Assembly: GCA_022508865.1 (NCBI GenBank)
Contig: JAFLUK010000025.1
Span: 1-13,896 of the forward strand
Length of the DNA: 13,896 nt
Origin: Oscillospiraceae bacterium
GTDB taxonomy: Bacteria > Bacillota > Clostridia > Oscillospirales > Acutalibacteraceae
Direction: 5' to 3'
A program made the position numbers and the translations under genes. Numbering within the stretch: the stretch's first letter is position 1; the number at the start of each line of letters is the position of its first letter. The notes beneath the pieces were generated by a model that was given only the letters and a program-made list of their open reading frames with translations, was not told the origin of the DNA and searched no databases. Below are positions 1-6,568 of the stretch, piece by piece.

Positions 1-648
1 CTTTTGCTTGTTAATACCTCTCATTTCACCAACAGCAAGTGTTGAACCTGAACGTGAAACACCGGGAAGTGTTGCAACTGCCTGCATAATACCAACAAGT
101 ATTGAGTCAAGGATATTGTATCTTTCTCTTCCTTCACCCGAATTACCTTTGCTGTTTTTGATGTTGACAGAACGGTTACAGGTGCGTTTATTGCAGGCAA
201 TACCAATCCACAGCAGAGCAGATGTAAAAAGCAGACAAAGAGAAACAACAATCAAGTATTTATTTGCAGAAAACATCTCTGAAAAGTCCTTGAAATTAAT
301 ATCCATTCCCGGAACAGGCAGGAACAGCAGGAATAACGGAAGTAAACCTATAAACAGCATAAAAAGCATATTTTCGTCATCGGTTCTGTTTTTCCATTTG
401 AATTTGCCTGTAAAAATCTTTCCGATTAAGATAAAAAAGGACTTAATAAGATTCCAAACAAGTTTGTAATAAAAGGCACAAACAGCCACAAGTGTTCCAA
501 CGTGAAGCATTACATTAAAGAAAAAGTTGCTTTCTCCGTCAATACCGAAAACGTGTTGAACGAGGGTAAGGTGTCCTGATGATGATACAGGGAGAAATTC
601 AGTAAGTCCCTGAACAATGCCCATTACGATTGAATAGATAAATTCCAT
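1..648 (-). CDS. uppP: Undecaprenyl-diphosphatase UppP/BacA, 3' end cut by window edge
   Basis: Integral membrane phosphatase that dephosphorylates undecaprenyl pyrophosphate, so the carrier lipid can be reused for peptidoglycan and other surface polymers. It also gives bacitracin tolerance in known members. The first 216 residues are present and the reading frame is open to base 1. Both family signatures are visible. Residues 13-26 carry QGLTEFLPVSSSGH, where Glu17 and His26 fit the catalytic positions. Residues 195-201 carry PGVSRSG, where Arg199 fits the phosphate-binding arginine. Hydrophobic segments lie around 46-60, 94-112 and 130-150. A charged loop at about 151-178 lies ahead of the second signature. 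Full-length members have roughly 260-290 residues, so about 50-70 are missing. The ATG is preceded by AAGGAG six bases upstream. The gene starts 39 bp after tepA on the same strand and is probably co-transcribed with it. Family assignment is very secure. Confidence 0.96.
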   Translation of the reverse strand, partial: MEFIYSIVMGIVQGLTEFLPVSSSGHLTLVQHVFGIDGESNFFFNVMLHVGTLVAVCAFYYKLVWNLIKSFFILIGKIFTGKFKWKNRTDDENMLFMLFIGLLPLFLLFLPVPGMDINFKDFSEMFSANKYLIVVSLCLLFTSALLWIGIACNKRTCNRSVNIKNSKGNSGEGRERYNILDSILVGIMQAVATLPGVSRSGSTLAVGEMRGINKQK

Positions 649-664
649 AGAAATCTCCTTATGT

Positions 665-680
665 AACTGCCGAGGCAGTT
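665..680. other. Short perfect inverted repeat between tepA and uppP
   Basis: AACTGC and GCAGTT flank CGAG, giving a six-base-pair stem with a tetraloop just after the tepA stop. The uppP ribosome binding site begins about five bases downstream. On the minus strand no U-run follows, so it does not look like a normal intrinsic terminator for tepA. It may stabilise the upstream message end or tune uppP translation. Its role is unproven. Confidence 0.5.
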
Positions 681-687
681 TATTATT

Positions 688-1440
688 TCAATTTTTTTCT
701 GTATTATTATCTTCTTGATAAATATTGCTGTTAATCATTTCATACAGGGAGTCGATAGCTTGACTTAAAGTACCAATGCTGTCTACAAGTCCGCATTTTA
801 CTGCTGTATCGGAGTCAAGAATTGTTCCGATATCTGTGACCAGTTCACCTGTATTCAAAACAAGACGATTATATTCCTCTTTGCTGATACCTGAATTATC
901 ACTTACAAAGGTGGTAATTCTGTCCTGTATTCTGCGGAAATATTCAAAGCTCTGCTGAACACCAAGGGTAAGACCTGTTGAACGTACAGGGTGGGCTGTC
1001 ATAGTTGCACTTTTTGCAATAAAGCTTTTGTCTGCTGCTACTGCAAGTGGTATGCCTATTGAGTGTCCTCCTCCAAGAACAACAGAAACAGTGGGAGTTT
1101 TCATTCCTGCAATGACCTCTGCAATTGCAAGTCCTGCCTCTACATCTCCGCCTACAGTATTAAGGAGAATAAGCAAACCCTTTATATTAGGATTCTCCTC
1201 TACTGATACTAAAAGAGGAATAATGTGCTCATATTTTGTGGTTTTGTTCTGACTTGGAAGAATGTAGTGACCCTCAATTTGCCCAATAATTGTGAGGCAA
1301 TGTATGAGAGCGTCTTTACGACCTGTAATTACAGAGCCGACATTTTTTATACCCTCTGAATAGTCATCACCAAGTAAGTCCTGCTCTTTGTCCTCGTTTT
1401 CCTCTGCACTGAAACTATTGTGTGTATTATCTTTTTTCAT
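688..1440 (-). CDS. tepA: TepA-like ClpP-fold serine protease
   Basis: A 250-residue cytosolic member of the ClpP/crotonase-fold proteases, closest in pattern to the Bacillus TepA (YmfB) group, which has been linked to protein export and signal-peptide degradation. The nucleophile is probably Ser127 in GGGHSIGIP and the base His150 in TAHPVRS. Asp203 in VTDIG could complete the triad, but its spacing differs from canonical ClpP. NTVGGDVEAGLAIA (about 94-107) matches the ClpP substrate-strand and oxyanion region. The N-terminal 35 residues are acidic and polar and look disordered; the C-terminus is also polar. I start at the ATG at 1440, which has GGAGG eight bases upstream. A GTG nine bases earlier overlaps that site and cannot use it. 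The gene has its own promoter and is followed by uppP. The fold is certain; the exact TepA orthology is likely but rests on motif memory. Confidence 0.88.
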   Translation of the reverse strand: MKKDNTHNSFSAEENEDKEQDLLGDDYSEGIKNVGSVITGRKDALIHCLTIIGQIEGHYILPSQNKTTKYEHIIPLLVSVEENPNIKGLLILLNTVGGDVEAGLAIAEVIAGMKTPTVSVVLGGGHSIGIPLAVAADKSFIAKSATMTAHPVRSTGLTLGVQQSFEYFRRIQDRITTFVSDNSGISKEEYNRLVLNTGELVTDIGTILDSDTAVKCGLVDSIGTLSQAIDSLYEMINSNIYQEDNNTEKN

Positions 1441-1448
1441 TATATGCA

Positions 1449-1453
1449 CCTCC
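1449..1453 (-). promoter_or_regulatory. Ribosome binding site that sets the tepA start
   Basis: GGAGG on the minus strand lies eight bases from the ATG at 1440. It overlaps the in-frame GTG at 1447-1449, so the ATG is the initiator. Confidence 0.8.
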
Positions 1454-1501
1454 GAATTTAGTTTTTACCGAAAGGCACATATATAATACATATACTGTTA
1501 T

Positions 1502-1530
1502 ATTATATCATTTATTTTATATATCATCAA
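1502..1530 (-). promoter_or_regulatory. Sigma-A-type promoter for tepA-uppP
   Basis: On the minus strand, TTGATG (1525-1530) is separated by 17 bases from a perfect TATAAT (1502-1507). Transcription would start near 1495, giving a leader of about 55 nt. It sits directly downstream of the sulfotransferase terminator, so tepA-uppP is a separate unit from the cys operon. A second TTGACT lies further upstream at the terminator's U-run, but its spacing to this -10 is wrong. Confidence 0.75.
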
Positions 1531-1540
1531 GTATTTTAGT

Positions 1541-1571
1541 CAAAAATAAAAGGCACATTACAGTGCCTTTT
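1541..1571 (-). terminator. Intrinsic terminator of the sulfation operon
   Basis: On the minus strand, AAAAGGCAC and GTGCCTTTT form a nine-base-pair stem around a six-base loop, followed by ATTTTTG, so the run is TTTTATTTTT. It begins eight bases after the sulfotransferase stop codon. Confidence 0.92.
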
Positions 1572-1578
1572 ACATAAA

Positions 1579-2814
1579 TTATTTGCTTTTCTTTTTATTT
1601 GATTTAAAAATTCTTTTGACTTTTCTTGATACCTTTTTAGGAAGGCTTGCAGACAACCAATCAATTGTTGACTGCTGCTTTTTAACCTGATTGTTAAGCA
1701 TAGTAACTTCTTTTTGGAGAGCAGAGTTAATTGACTTCATATCCTTAAGTTCTTCACACTTGGCAAGGTAATCCTCGTGTTCTCTTTTAATAAACTCACT
1801 GCAGACGTCGATAACCTCAACACCGGTATACTTGGCATAAACATTGTCATTGTTGACAATCTCAGCCTTGAAAAGCGAACCGCCGTTACCACCAAGATAT
1901 TTGTCGGCTACTGCCTTGTTACCCTTTTCAAATTTTTTGAGGTATTCAAGCTTATTTTCGTAGGTCATAAGGTTTTCGGCAGCGATATTTTTTGGATTAT
2001 CATCTTCAAGAGACATTTCATAAAGTCTGTAAATTGAGAAGTTTGATTTGTCACAGAAGTAAGGATTTCTATTAAGAAGTCTCTTTGTATGGGTATAAAT
2101 ACCGTTAAGTGAAAAATTAACAATATCTGATTTGTTTTTCTTCGATACATTGAAAACAAATTCTTTATTTTCGTCAATCTCACCGAGACCCACAGTTTCA
2201 AGAAAATCTGAAAGAAGATTACTGTATCTTCCACCAAACTGACCTTTTTCGTACACACGAACAATCATATTTTCTTCGCCGAAAATATTTGCAAAGTACT
2301 CCATTCCCTTATCGAAGTGCAATCTGTAATAATCAGTCTTTTCATCAGTAGTAAATGCACTAAAAGCCCTTTTTGTCATTGCGACTTTTACAAGCTGACT
2401 CCAATATGACTGTATAAATGTATCCTGACGTCTGAGATAAACAATCACCTTGATAACGCAGTTACACTCATCCATATCCTTCTTGAAGCGTTCCAAATAT
2501 TCTCCGCCCCAGACCCATATCATTTCGTCAGAAAGAATAATATTGTCTGTTTTTTGAATTATTTCTTTAATTTTAGCTAGTCCCTCTTCGTATACACTGT
2601 CAAGGGTATCTATTTTATCAACTTCCAATTGATAAGCAAGAGGTGATGCCAGAAAGTGAGCATTTCGATGTTTTGCTACATTTGTAAATTCAATTCCCAT
2701 ATCGGGGTAGTCATAGCCGTATTTTTTCAGCACATCGCTATTATCAAATAATGATTTTTGTAAAAAGGTTGTGCCTGTTTTTGGCATACCTATGTGTAGG
2801 TATATTGTTTTCAT
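1579..2814 (-). CDS. PAPS-dependent sulfotransferase family protein with C-terminal coiled coil
   Basis: A 411-residue protein predicted to transfer the sulfuryl group from PAPS to an unknown acceptor, releasing PAP. The N-terminal strand and P-loop-like HIGMPKTGTTFLQ (residues 7-19) is the 5'-phosphosulfate binding motif of sulfotransferases, with Lys12. The segment YLRRQDTFIQSYW (126-138) fits the 3'-phosphate motif, with Arg129 and Ser136 as likely contacts. Residues about 338-385 are heptad-like and charged, predicting a coiled coil. The last 20 residues are strongly basic (KKVSRKVKRIFKSNKKKSK), which suggests membrane or nucleic-acid contact; similar tails occur on enzymes of surface-polymer synthesis. 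There is no signal peptide or membrane helix. The start is the ATG at 2814, six bases from the ribosome binding site; another ATG at 2820 directly abuts that site. As last gene of a PAPS-making operon its cofactor supply is explained. The acceptor (glycan, lipid or small molecule) cannot be read from the sequence. Confidence 0.88.
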   Translation of the reverse strand: MKTIYLHIGMPKTGTTFLQKSLFDNSDVLKKYGYDYPDMGIEFTNVAKHRNAHFLASPLAYQLEVDKIDTLDSVYEEGLAKIKEIIQKTDNIILSDEMIWVWGGEYLERFKKDMDECNCVIKVIVYLRRQDTFIQSYWSQLVKVAMTKRAFSAFTTDEKTDYYRLHFDKGMEYFANIFGEENMIVRVYEKGQFGGRYSNLLSDFLETVGLGEIDENKEFVFNVSKKNKSDIVNFSLNGIYTHTKRLLNRNPYFCDKSNFSIYRLYEMSLEDDNPKNIAAENLMTYENKLEYLKKFEKGNKAVADKYLGGNGGSLFKAEIVNNDNVYAKYTGVEVIDVCSEFIKREHEDYLAKCEELKDMKSINSALQKEVTMLNNQVKKQQSTIDWLSASLPKKVSRKVKRIFKSNKKKSK

Positions 2815-2820
2815 ATACAT

Positions 2821-2827
2821 CCTCCTC
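2821..2827 (-). promoter_or_regulatory. Ribosome binding site deciding the sulfotransferase start
   Basis: GAGGAGG on the minus strand starts immediately after the cysNC stop codon. It is zero bases from the ATG at 2820 and six bases from the ATG at 2814, so the downstream ATG is preferred and the product loses two residues. Confidence 0.8.
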
Positions 2828-4654
2828 TTATAGTAATTCTAAAATCTTCTTTGTGAGTATGTCAGCTGCTTCTTCTATAGTATACTTTGAAGTATCAATC
2901 TCAATATCGGGCTGTGACGGTGCCTCGTATGGGCTGGAAACACCTGTAAAGTTGGGTATTTCACCATCTCTTGCCTTCTTATAAAGACCCTTTACATCAC
3001 GCTGCTCGCAAACCTCCAGAGGAGTATTTACAAACACCTCAATAAAGTTATCTGCACCAATAATTTCTTTAGCCTTTCTTCTGTCACGTCTGTAAGGTGA
3101 TACAAAGGAAGTGATAACTATAAGACCGGCGTCATTCATCAGTTTTGAAACCTCTGCTATTCTCCTGATGTTTTCGATACGGTCAGCTTCCTTGAAGCCT
3201 AGGTTTTTGTTTAGTCCAAGACGAACATTGTCGCCGTCAAGAGACATTGTATGGTTACCGTTAATGAAAAGTCTTTTCTCAACCTCATTGGCGAGAGTTG
3301 ATTTACCTGAACCTGAAAGACCTGTAAGCCAAATGGTCTTTGGAGCTTGCCCCTTTTGATTTGCACGTTGTTCACGAGAAATATCCATTTTGTGGAATGT
3401 AAGATTATCGCTTCTTCGGAGAACGTGAGAAACAACACCACAGGCAGATGTCATATGTGTAATTCTGTCTATAAGGATAAATGAGCCAAGACCCGGATTG
3501 TTTGCAAATTCATCAAATACAATTTTTTCAGATGTAGATATTTCACATTCTGCAATCTGATTTTTGTAAATTGTATCTGCAGAAACCTTGTCGCCCGTAT
3601 TCACATCGATCTTGTGCTTAATACGCATTACCACTGCAGGAATTTTCTTTGTACCAAGCTTGAGAAGATAATTTTTACCTTCAACCAGCTTAAGGTCATC
3701 CATCCACAGCAGTTTCACTGTAAATAGATTACCTATAATTGGCTTTGTTCCGCTTGCAAATACACAACCACGGGAAACGTCAACTTCTTTGTCAAGTTGG
3801 ATTGTAACTGCACAGCCTTTTTCAGCAGAATTAACCTCTTTGCCGCAGTTGATAATACCCTTTACATTTGCAACCTCATTAGAAGGAAGTGCGGTAATAC
3901 GGTCACCAACAGAAATTTCTCCTGTCTCAATCTGTCCCTGAAAACCTCTGAATGTATGGTTTGGACGACATACTCTCTGAACAGTCATGGTAAAGCCTGT
4001 TTCTGTATCTGCAGAAGAAACATCTATATTTTCAAGATAAGAAAGGAGAGATTCCTCTCTGTACCAAGGCATACGTTTTGACTTTGTTGTAACATTGTCG
4101 CCGTCTGTTGCGGAAACAGGAACAATTTTCAGTGTTTCGTAATCAAACTCTGCAAGAAGAATCTTGATTTGCTTTTTAATTTTATTGAACTTATCCTTGT
4201 TAAAGTTAATAAGATCCATTTTATTAACTGCAAATACAAAGTGCTTAATACCCATAAGGGAACAAATTCTTGCATGTCTTTTTGTCTGTATTAAAATACC
4301 CTGGGAGGCATCTACAAGGATAATAGCTAAATCTGCAAAGGATGCGCCAACAGCCATATTTCTTGTATATTCCTCATGGCCGGGAGTATCGGCAACAATA
4401 AATGAACGCTTTTCTGTAGTAAAATATCTGTATGCAACGTCAATTGTAATGCCCTGTTCCCTTTCAGCCATAAGACCATCAAGAAGAAGCGAGTAGTCAA
4501 TTTCACCCTCACGGGAACCAACCTTACTATCAAGGATAAGTGATTTTTCCTGATCGGCAAAGAGTAACTTTGCGTCATAAAGCATATGTCCGATAAGTGT
4601 TGATTTACCATCATCAACACTACCACAGGTTATAAATTTAAGGAGATCGTTCAT
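2828..4654 (-). CDS. cysNC: Bifunctional CysN/CysC: ATP-sulfurylase GTPase subunit fused to APS kinase
   Basis: A 608-residue fusion. The CysN part partners CysD: GTP hydrolysis drives ATP + sulfate to APS. The CysC part phosphorylates APS to PAPS. In CysN, G1 is GSVDDGKST (residues 11-19), the switch II motif is DTPGH (89-93) and G4 is NKMD (144-147); the effector stretch EREQGITIDVAYRYF (64-78) is intact. Beta-barrel domains II and III span about 220-412. In CysC, the P-loop is GLSGSGKST (445-453), followed by DGDNVR (473-478), SFVSPYR (516-522) and KGLYKKAR (555-562), all as expected for an active kinase. Nothing is missing and the length is near normal (about 600-640). The start ATG overlaps the cysD stop by one base (TAATG), so the two are probably translationally coupled and made in equal amounts. 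The same fusion is called NodQ in rhizobia. Certain. Confidence 0.97.
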   Translation of the reverse strand: MNDLLKFITCGSVDDGKSTLIGHMLYDAKLLFADQEKSLILDSKVGSREGEIDYSLLLDGLMAEREQGITIDVAYRYFTTEKRSFIVADTPGHEEYTRNMAVGASFADLAIILVDASQGILIQTKRHARICSLMGIKHFVFAVNKMDLINFNKDKFNKIKKQIKILLAEFDYETLKIVPVSATDGDNVTTKSKRMPWYREESLLSYLENIDVSSADTETGFTMTVQRVCRPNHTFRGFQGQIETGEISVGDRITALPSNEVANVKGIINCGKEVNSAEKGCAVTIQLDKEVDVSRGCVFASGTKPIIGNLFTVKLLWMDDLKLVEGKNYLLKLGTKKIPAVVMRIKHKIDVNTGDKVSADTIYKNQIAECEISTSEKIVFDEFANNPGLGSFILIDRITHMTSACGVVSHVLRRSDNLTFHKMDISREQRANQKGQAPKTIWLTGLSGSGKSTLANEVEKRLFINGNHTMSLDGDNVRLGLNKNLGFKEADRIENIRRIAEVSKLMNDAGLIVITSFVSPYRRDRRKAKEIIGADNFIEVFVNTPLEVCEQRDVKGLYKKARDGEIPNFTGVSSPYEAPSQPDIEIDTSKYTIEEAADILTKKILELL

Positions 4655-5556
4655 TAGAAATAACCCTCCCTCTTTCTCTTTTCCATACTTGCACTGCCAC
4701 CATCGCTGTCGATTACACGACTTGTTCTTTCCGAGGTAACAGAGCTGAGTGTTTCTTCTATAATTTCATCAAGTGTTGCAGCTTCGCTTTCTACACCACC
4801 GGTGAGAGGATAACAACCAAGAGTTCTGAAGCGGATTTTTTTCATCATCACTTCTTCTCCCTCTTTTAACTTCAGTCTTTCATCATCAACCATTATGATA
4901 TTGCCGTCTCTTTCAACACATGGACGTACATCAGAGAAGTAAAGAGGAACTATTTCAATATTCTCCCTTTGGATATATTGCCAGATGTCCTTTTCTGTCC
5001 AGTTGGAAATCGGGAAAACTCTTATACTTTCGCCCTTATTAATTTCTGTGTTGTAGAGTTTCCACATTTCCGGTCTTTGATTCTTTGGATCCCAAGCATG
5101 ATCTGCATTTCTGAAGGAAAAAATTCTTTCCTTTGCACGGGATTTTTCTTCATCACGTCTGCCGCCGCCAAAGGCTGCTGTAAAACCATATTTGTTAAGA
5201 GCCTGCTTGAGAGCCTGTGTTTTCATTATATCAGTGTATGATGAACCGTGTTCAAAGGGGTTAATGCCCTGTTCTACACCTTCCTGATTAATATATTCAA
5301 GCATGGTAATGCCGTATTTTTCGGCTATTCTGTCACGAAATTCTATCATTTCTCTGAACTTCCATGTTGTATTTACATGTAAAAACGGAAATGGTGGTTT
5401 TTCGGGATAAAAAGCCTTGATAGCCAAATGAAGCATTACTGAAGAGTCTTTACCAATAGAATACAGCATTACGGGATTTTCGCATTCTGCTGCAACTTCT
5501 CTCATTATATATATTGCTTCTGCCTCCAGCTTGTCCAAATGAGTTAGATTGCTCAT
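4654..5556 (-). CDS. cysD: Sulfate adenylyltransferase subunit 2 (CysD)
   Basis: Catalytic subunit of the heterodimeric ATP sulfurylase, 300 residues, full length for the family. The PP-loop that binds ATP is SIGKDSS (33-39). GGRRDEEKSRAKER (131-144) and RFRTLGCYPLTGG (242-254) are the strongly conserved family blocks, and the C-terminus MEKRKREGYF is the usual CysD ending. One departure is seen: residues 60-66 read HVNTTWK, where known CysD proteins generally have HVDT, so Asp is replaced by Asn62. All other key blocks are intact, so the enzyme is probably active. The start has AAGGAGG six bases away. It follows cysQ by 21 bp and overlaps cysNC by one base. Homologous to rhizobial NodP. Confidence 0.97.
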   Translation of the reverse strand: MSNLTHLDKLEAEAIYIMREVAAECENPVMLYSIGKDSSVMLHLAIKAFYPEKPPFPFLHVNTTWKFREMIEFRDRIAEKYGITMLEYINQEGVEQGINPFEHGSSYTDIMKTQALKQALNKYGFTAAFGGGRRDEEKSRAKERIFSFRNADHAWDPKNQRPEMWKLYNTEINKGESIRVFPISNWTEKDIWQYIQRENIEIVPLYFSDVRPCVERDGNIIMVDDERLKLKEGEEVMMKKIRFRTLGCYPLTGGVESEAATLDEIIEETLSSVTSERTSRVIDSDGGSASMEKRKREGYF

Positions 5557-5577
5557 CGTTTCCTCCTTGATGAAAAA

Positions 5578-6357
5578 TTAAAGTTTATTGTCAATGCTAT
5601 TAATTATATAAAAACCTTTGATATTGAGACTGTCAACTCTGTTGTAGAGCATTTCTGTGTCGTCCATTTGCATAAATATAGCTCCTGCCTCTTCAACAAT
5701 GCACTGCATCGCTGCTGTATCCCATTCCATTGTAGGATTGTGACGGTAATAAACATCAGCATCACCCTTGGCTATCATACAACCCTTGAGTGAGCTGCCA
5801 ACCTTAACAAAATTTTTCAGATTATACTTGTTAAGAAGTTCCTCCATCTGAGGGCAACCGTGAGAATTACTCATTACAACATTAAGGTCTGATTTTTCCT
5901 TCTTCTCTTTTGAAACAGCAAGCCTTGTTATCTTGCCGTCCTTTTCAAGATAACTGCCAAAGCCCTGATATGCATAGTACAGTTCTCCTGTTACAGGCAC
6001 ATAGATAACACCCATAACCGATTTGTGCTTATAACTCAAAGCAATGTTCACTGTGAACTGACCGTTTCTTTTGATAAATTCCTTTGTACCGTCAAGAGGA
6101 TCCACAACAAAGCACAAGTCATTTTTAAGTCTTTCCGGATTATCCTTTTCTTCCTCTGATAGTATTGCGTAGGTTGGAAAGCTTTCACTGAGCATTTTCA
6201 CAATAATTTCGTTAGATGCTTTATCAGCTTTGGTAAGAGGAGATTTGTCATCCTTGTATTCAACATTAAAATCTTCGGAATTATAAATTTCCATAATAGC
6301 CTGACCTGCAAGGACAGCTGCTTTTTTGGAAACTTCAAGTTCATTTTTGTATGACAT
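5578..6357 (-). CDS. cysQ: 3'(2'),5'-bisphosphate nucleotidase CysQ (inositol monophosphatase fold)
   Basis: A 259-residue, metal-dependent phosphatase predicted to hydrolyse PAP to AMP, removing the inhibitory product left by sulfotransferases, and possibly to trim excess PAPS. The fold's metal-binding blocks are present: LTKAD (41-45), SEEE (67-70), DPLDGTKEF (86-94) and EWDTAA (211-216). The family is shared with inositol monophosphatase, but the DPLDGTKEF form and the cysD neighbour favour CysQ. The start at 6357 is chosen because it has GGAAG six bases upstream. An in-frame ATG at 6378 lies only about two bases from the predicted transcript start, with no ribosome binding site. First gene of the operon, 21 bp before cysD. 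That the clean-up enzyme comes first fits a pathway in which PAP is produced stoichiometrically. Confidence 0.94.
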   Translation of the reverse strand: MSYKNELEVSKKAAVLAGQAIMEIYNSEDFNVEYKDDKSPLTKADKASNEIIVKMLSESFPTYAILSEEEKDNPERLKNDLCFVVDPLDGTKEFIKRNGQFTVNIALSYKHKSVMGVIYVPVTGELYYAYQGFGSYLEKDGKITRLAVSKEKKEKSDLNVVMSNSHGCPQMEELLNKYNLKNFVKVGSSLKGCMIAKGDADVYYRHNPTMEWDTAAMQCIVEEAGAIFMQMDDTEMLYNRVDSLNIKGFYIINSIDNKL

Positions 6358-6386
6358 ACTACACTTCCATTGTAACATTTTTGTTT

Positions 6387-6415
6387 ATTATACAATATAT
6401 AGTACTTTTTTTCAA
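6387..6415 (-). promoter_or_regulatory. Near-consensus promoter of the cysQ-cysD-cysNC-sulfotransferase operon
   Basis: On the minus strand, TTGAAA (6410-6415), a 17-base spacer and TATAAT (6387-6392). Upstream lies a long A/T-rich tract that could act as an UP element. The leader to the chosen cysQ start is only about 20-25 nt, so there is no room for a riboswitch or T-box; if regulated, control would be at initiation. Confidence 0.85.
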
Positions 6416-6500
6416 ATTTATAACTAAAATTTAACAATTTATTTTAATTTGTAATTCTTTTTTAACCTTTTAAACTTTAAAAACATTAAATAATTCATAA

Positions 6501-6528
6501 TTGAAAAAATAATATTATGTGATATAAT
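6501..6528 (+). promoter_or_regulatory. Sigma-A-type promoter for the CNNM/CorC gene
   Basis: TTGAAA (6501-6506), a 16-base spacer and TATAAT (6523-6528); a second TATAAT at 6537-6542 lacks a good -35. It is divergent from the cysQ promoter, with 85 bp between the two -35 boxes. The predicted leader of about 35 nt is too short for a magnesium riboswitch. Confidence 0.75.
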
Positions 6529-6568
6529 AATTCTTGTATAATTTTACACAATTATTCGGAGGATTATT

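Noticed and set aside
8..469. Plus-strand open frame at the left edge (153 codons)
   Set aside because: It is antisense to the uppP frame, which has unmistakable family motifs and runs open to base 1; the plus-strand translation resembles no protein and has no ribosome binding site.
2828..6357. Assimilatory sulfate reduction cluster
   Set aside because: No PAPS reductase or sulfite reductase is in the operon, whereas a sulfotransferase closes it; sulfation explains all four genes better.
6358..6378. Seven-codon longer start for cysQ
   Set aside because: The ATG at 6378 would be almost at the transcript start with no ribosome binding site; the ATG at 6357 has one.
6416..6500. AT-rich stretch as an origin or attachment site
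   Set aside because: No DnaA-box cluster, repeats or integrase were seen; it is adequately explained as the space between divergent promoters.
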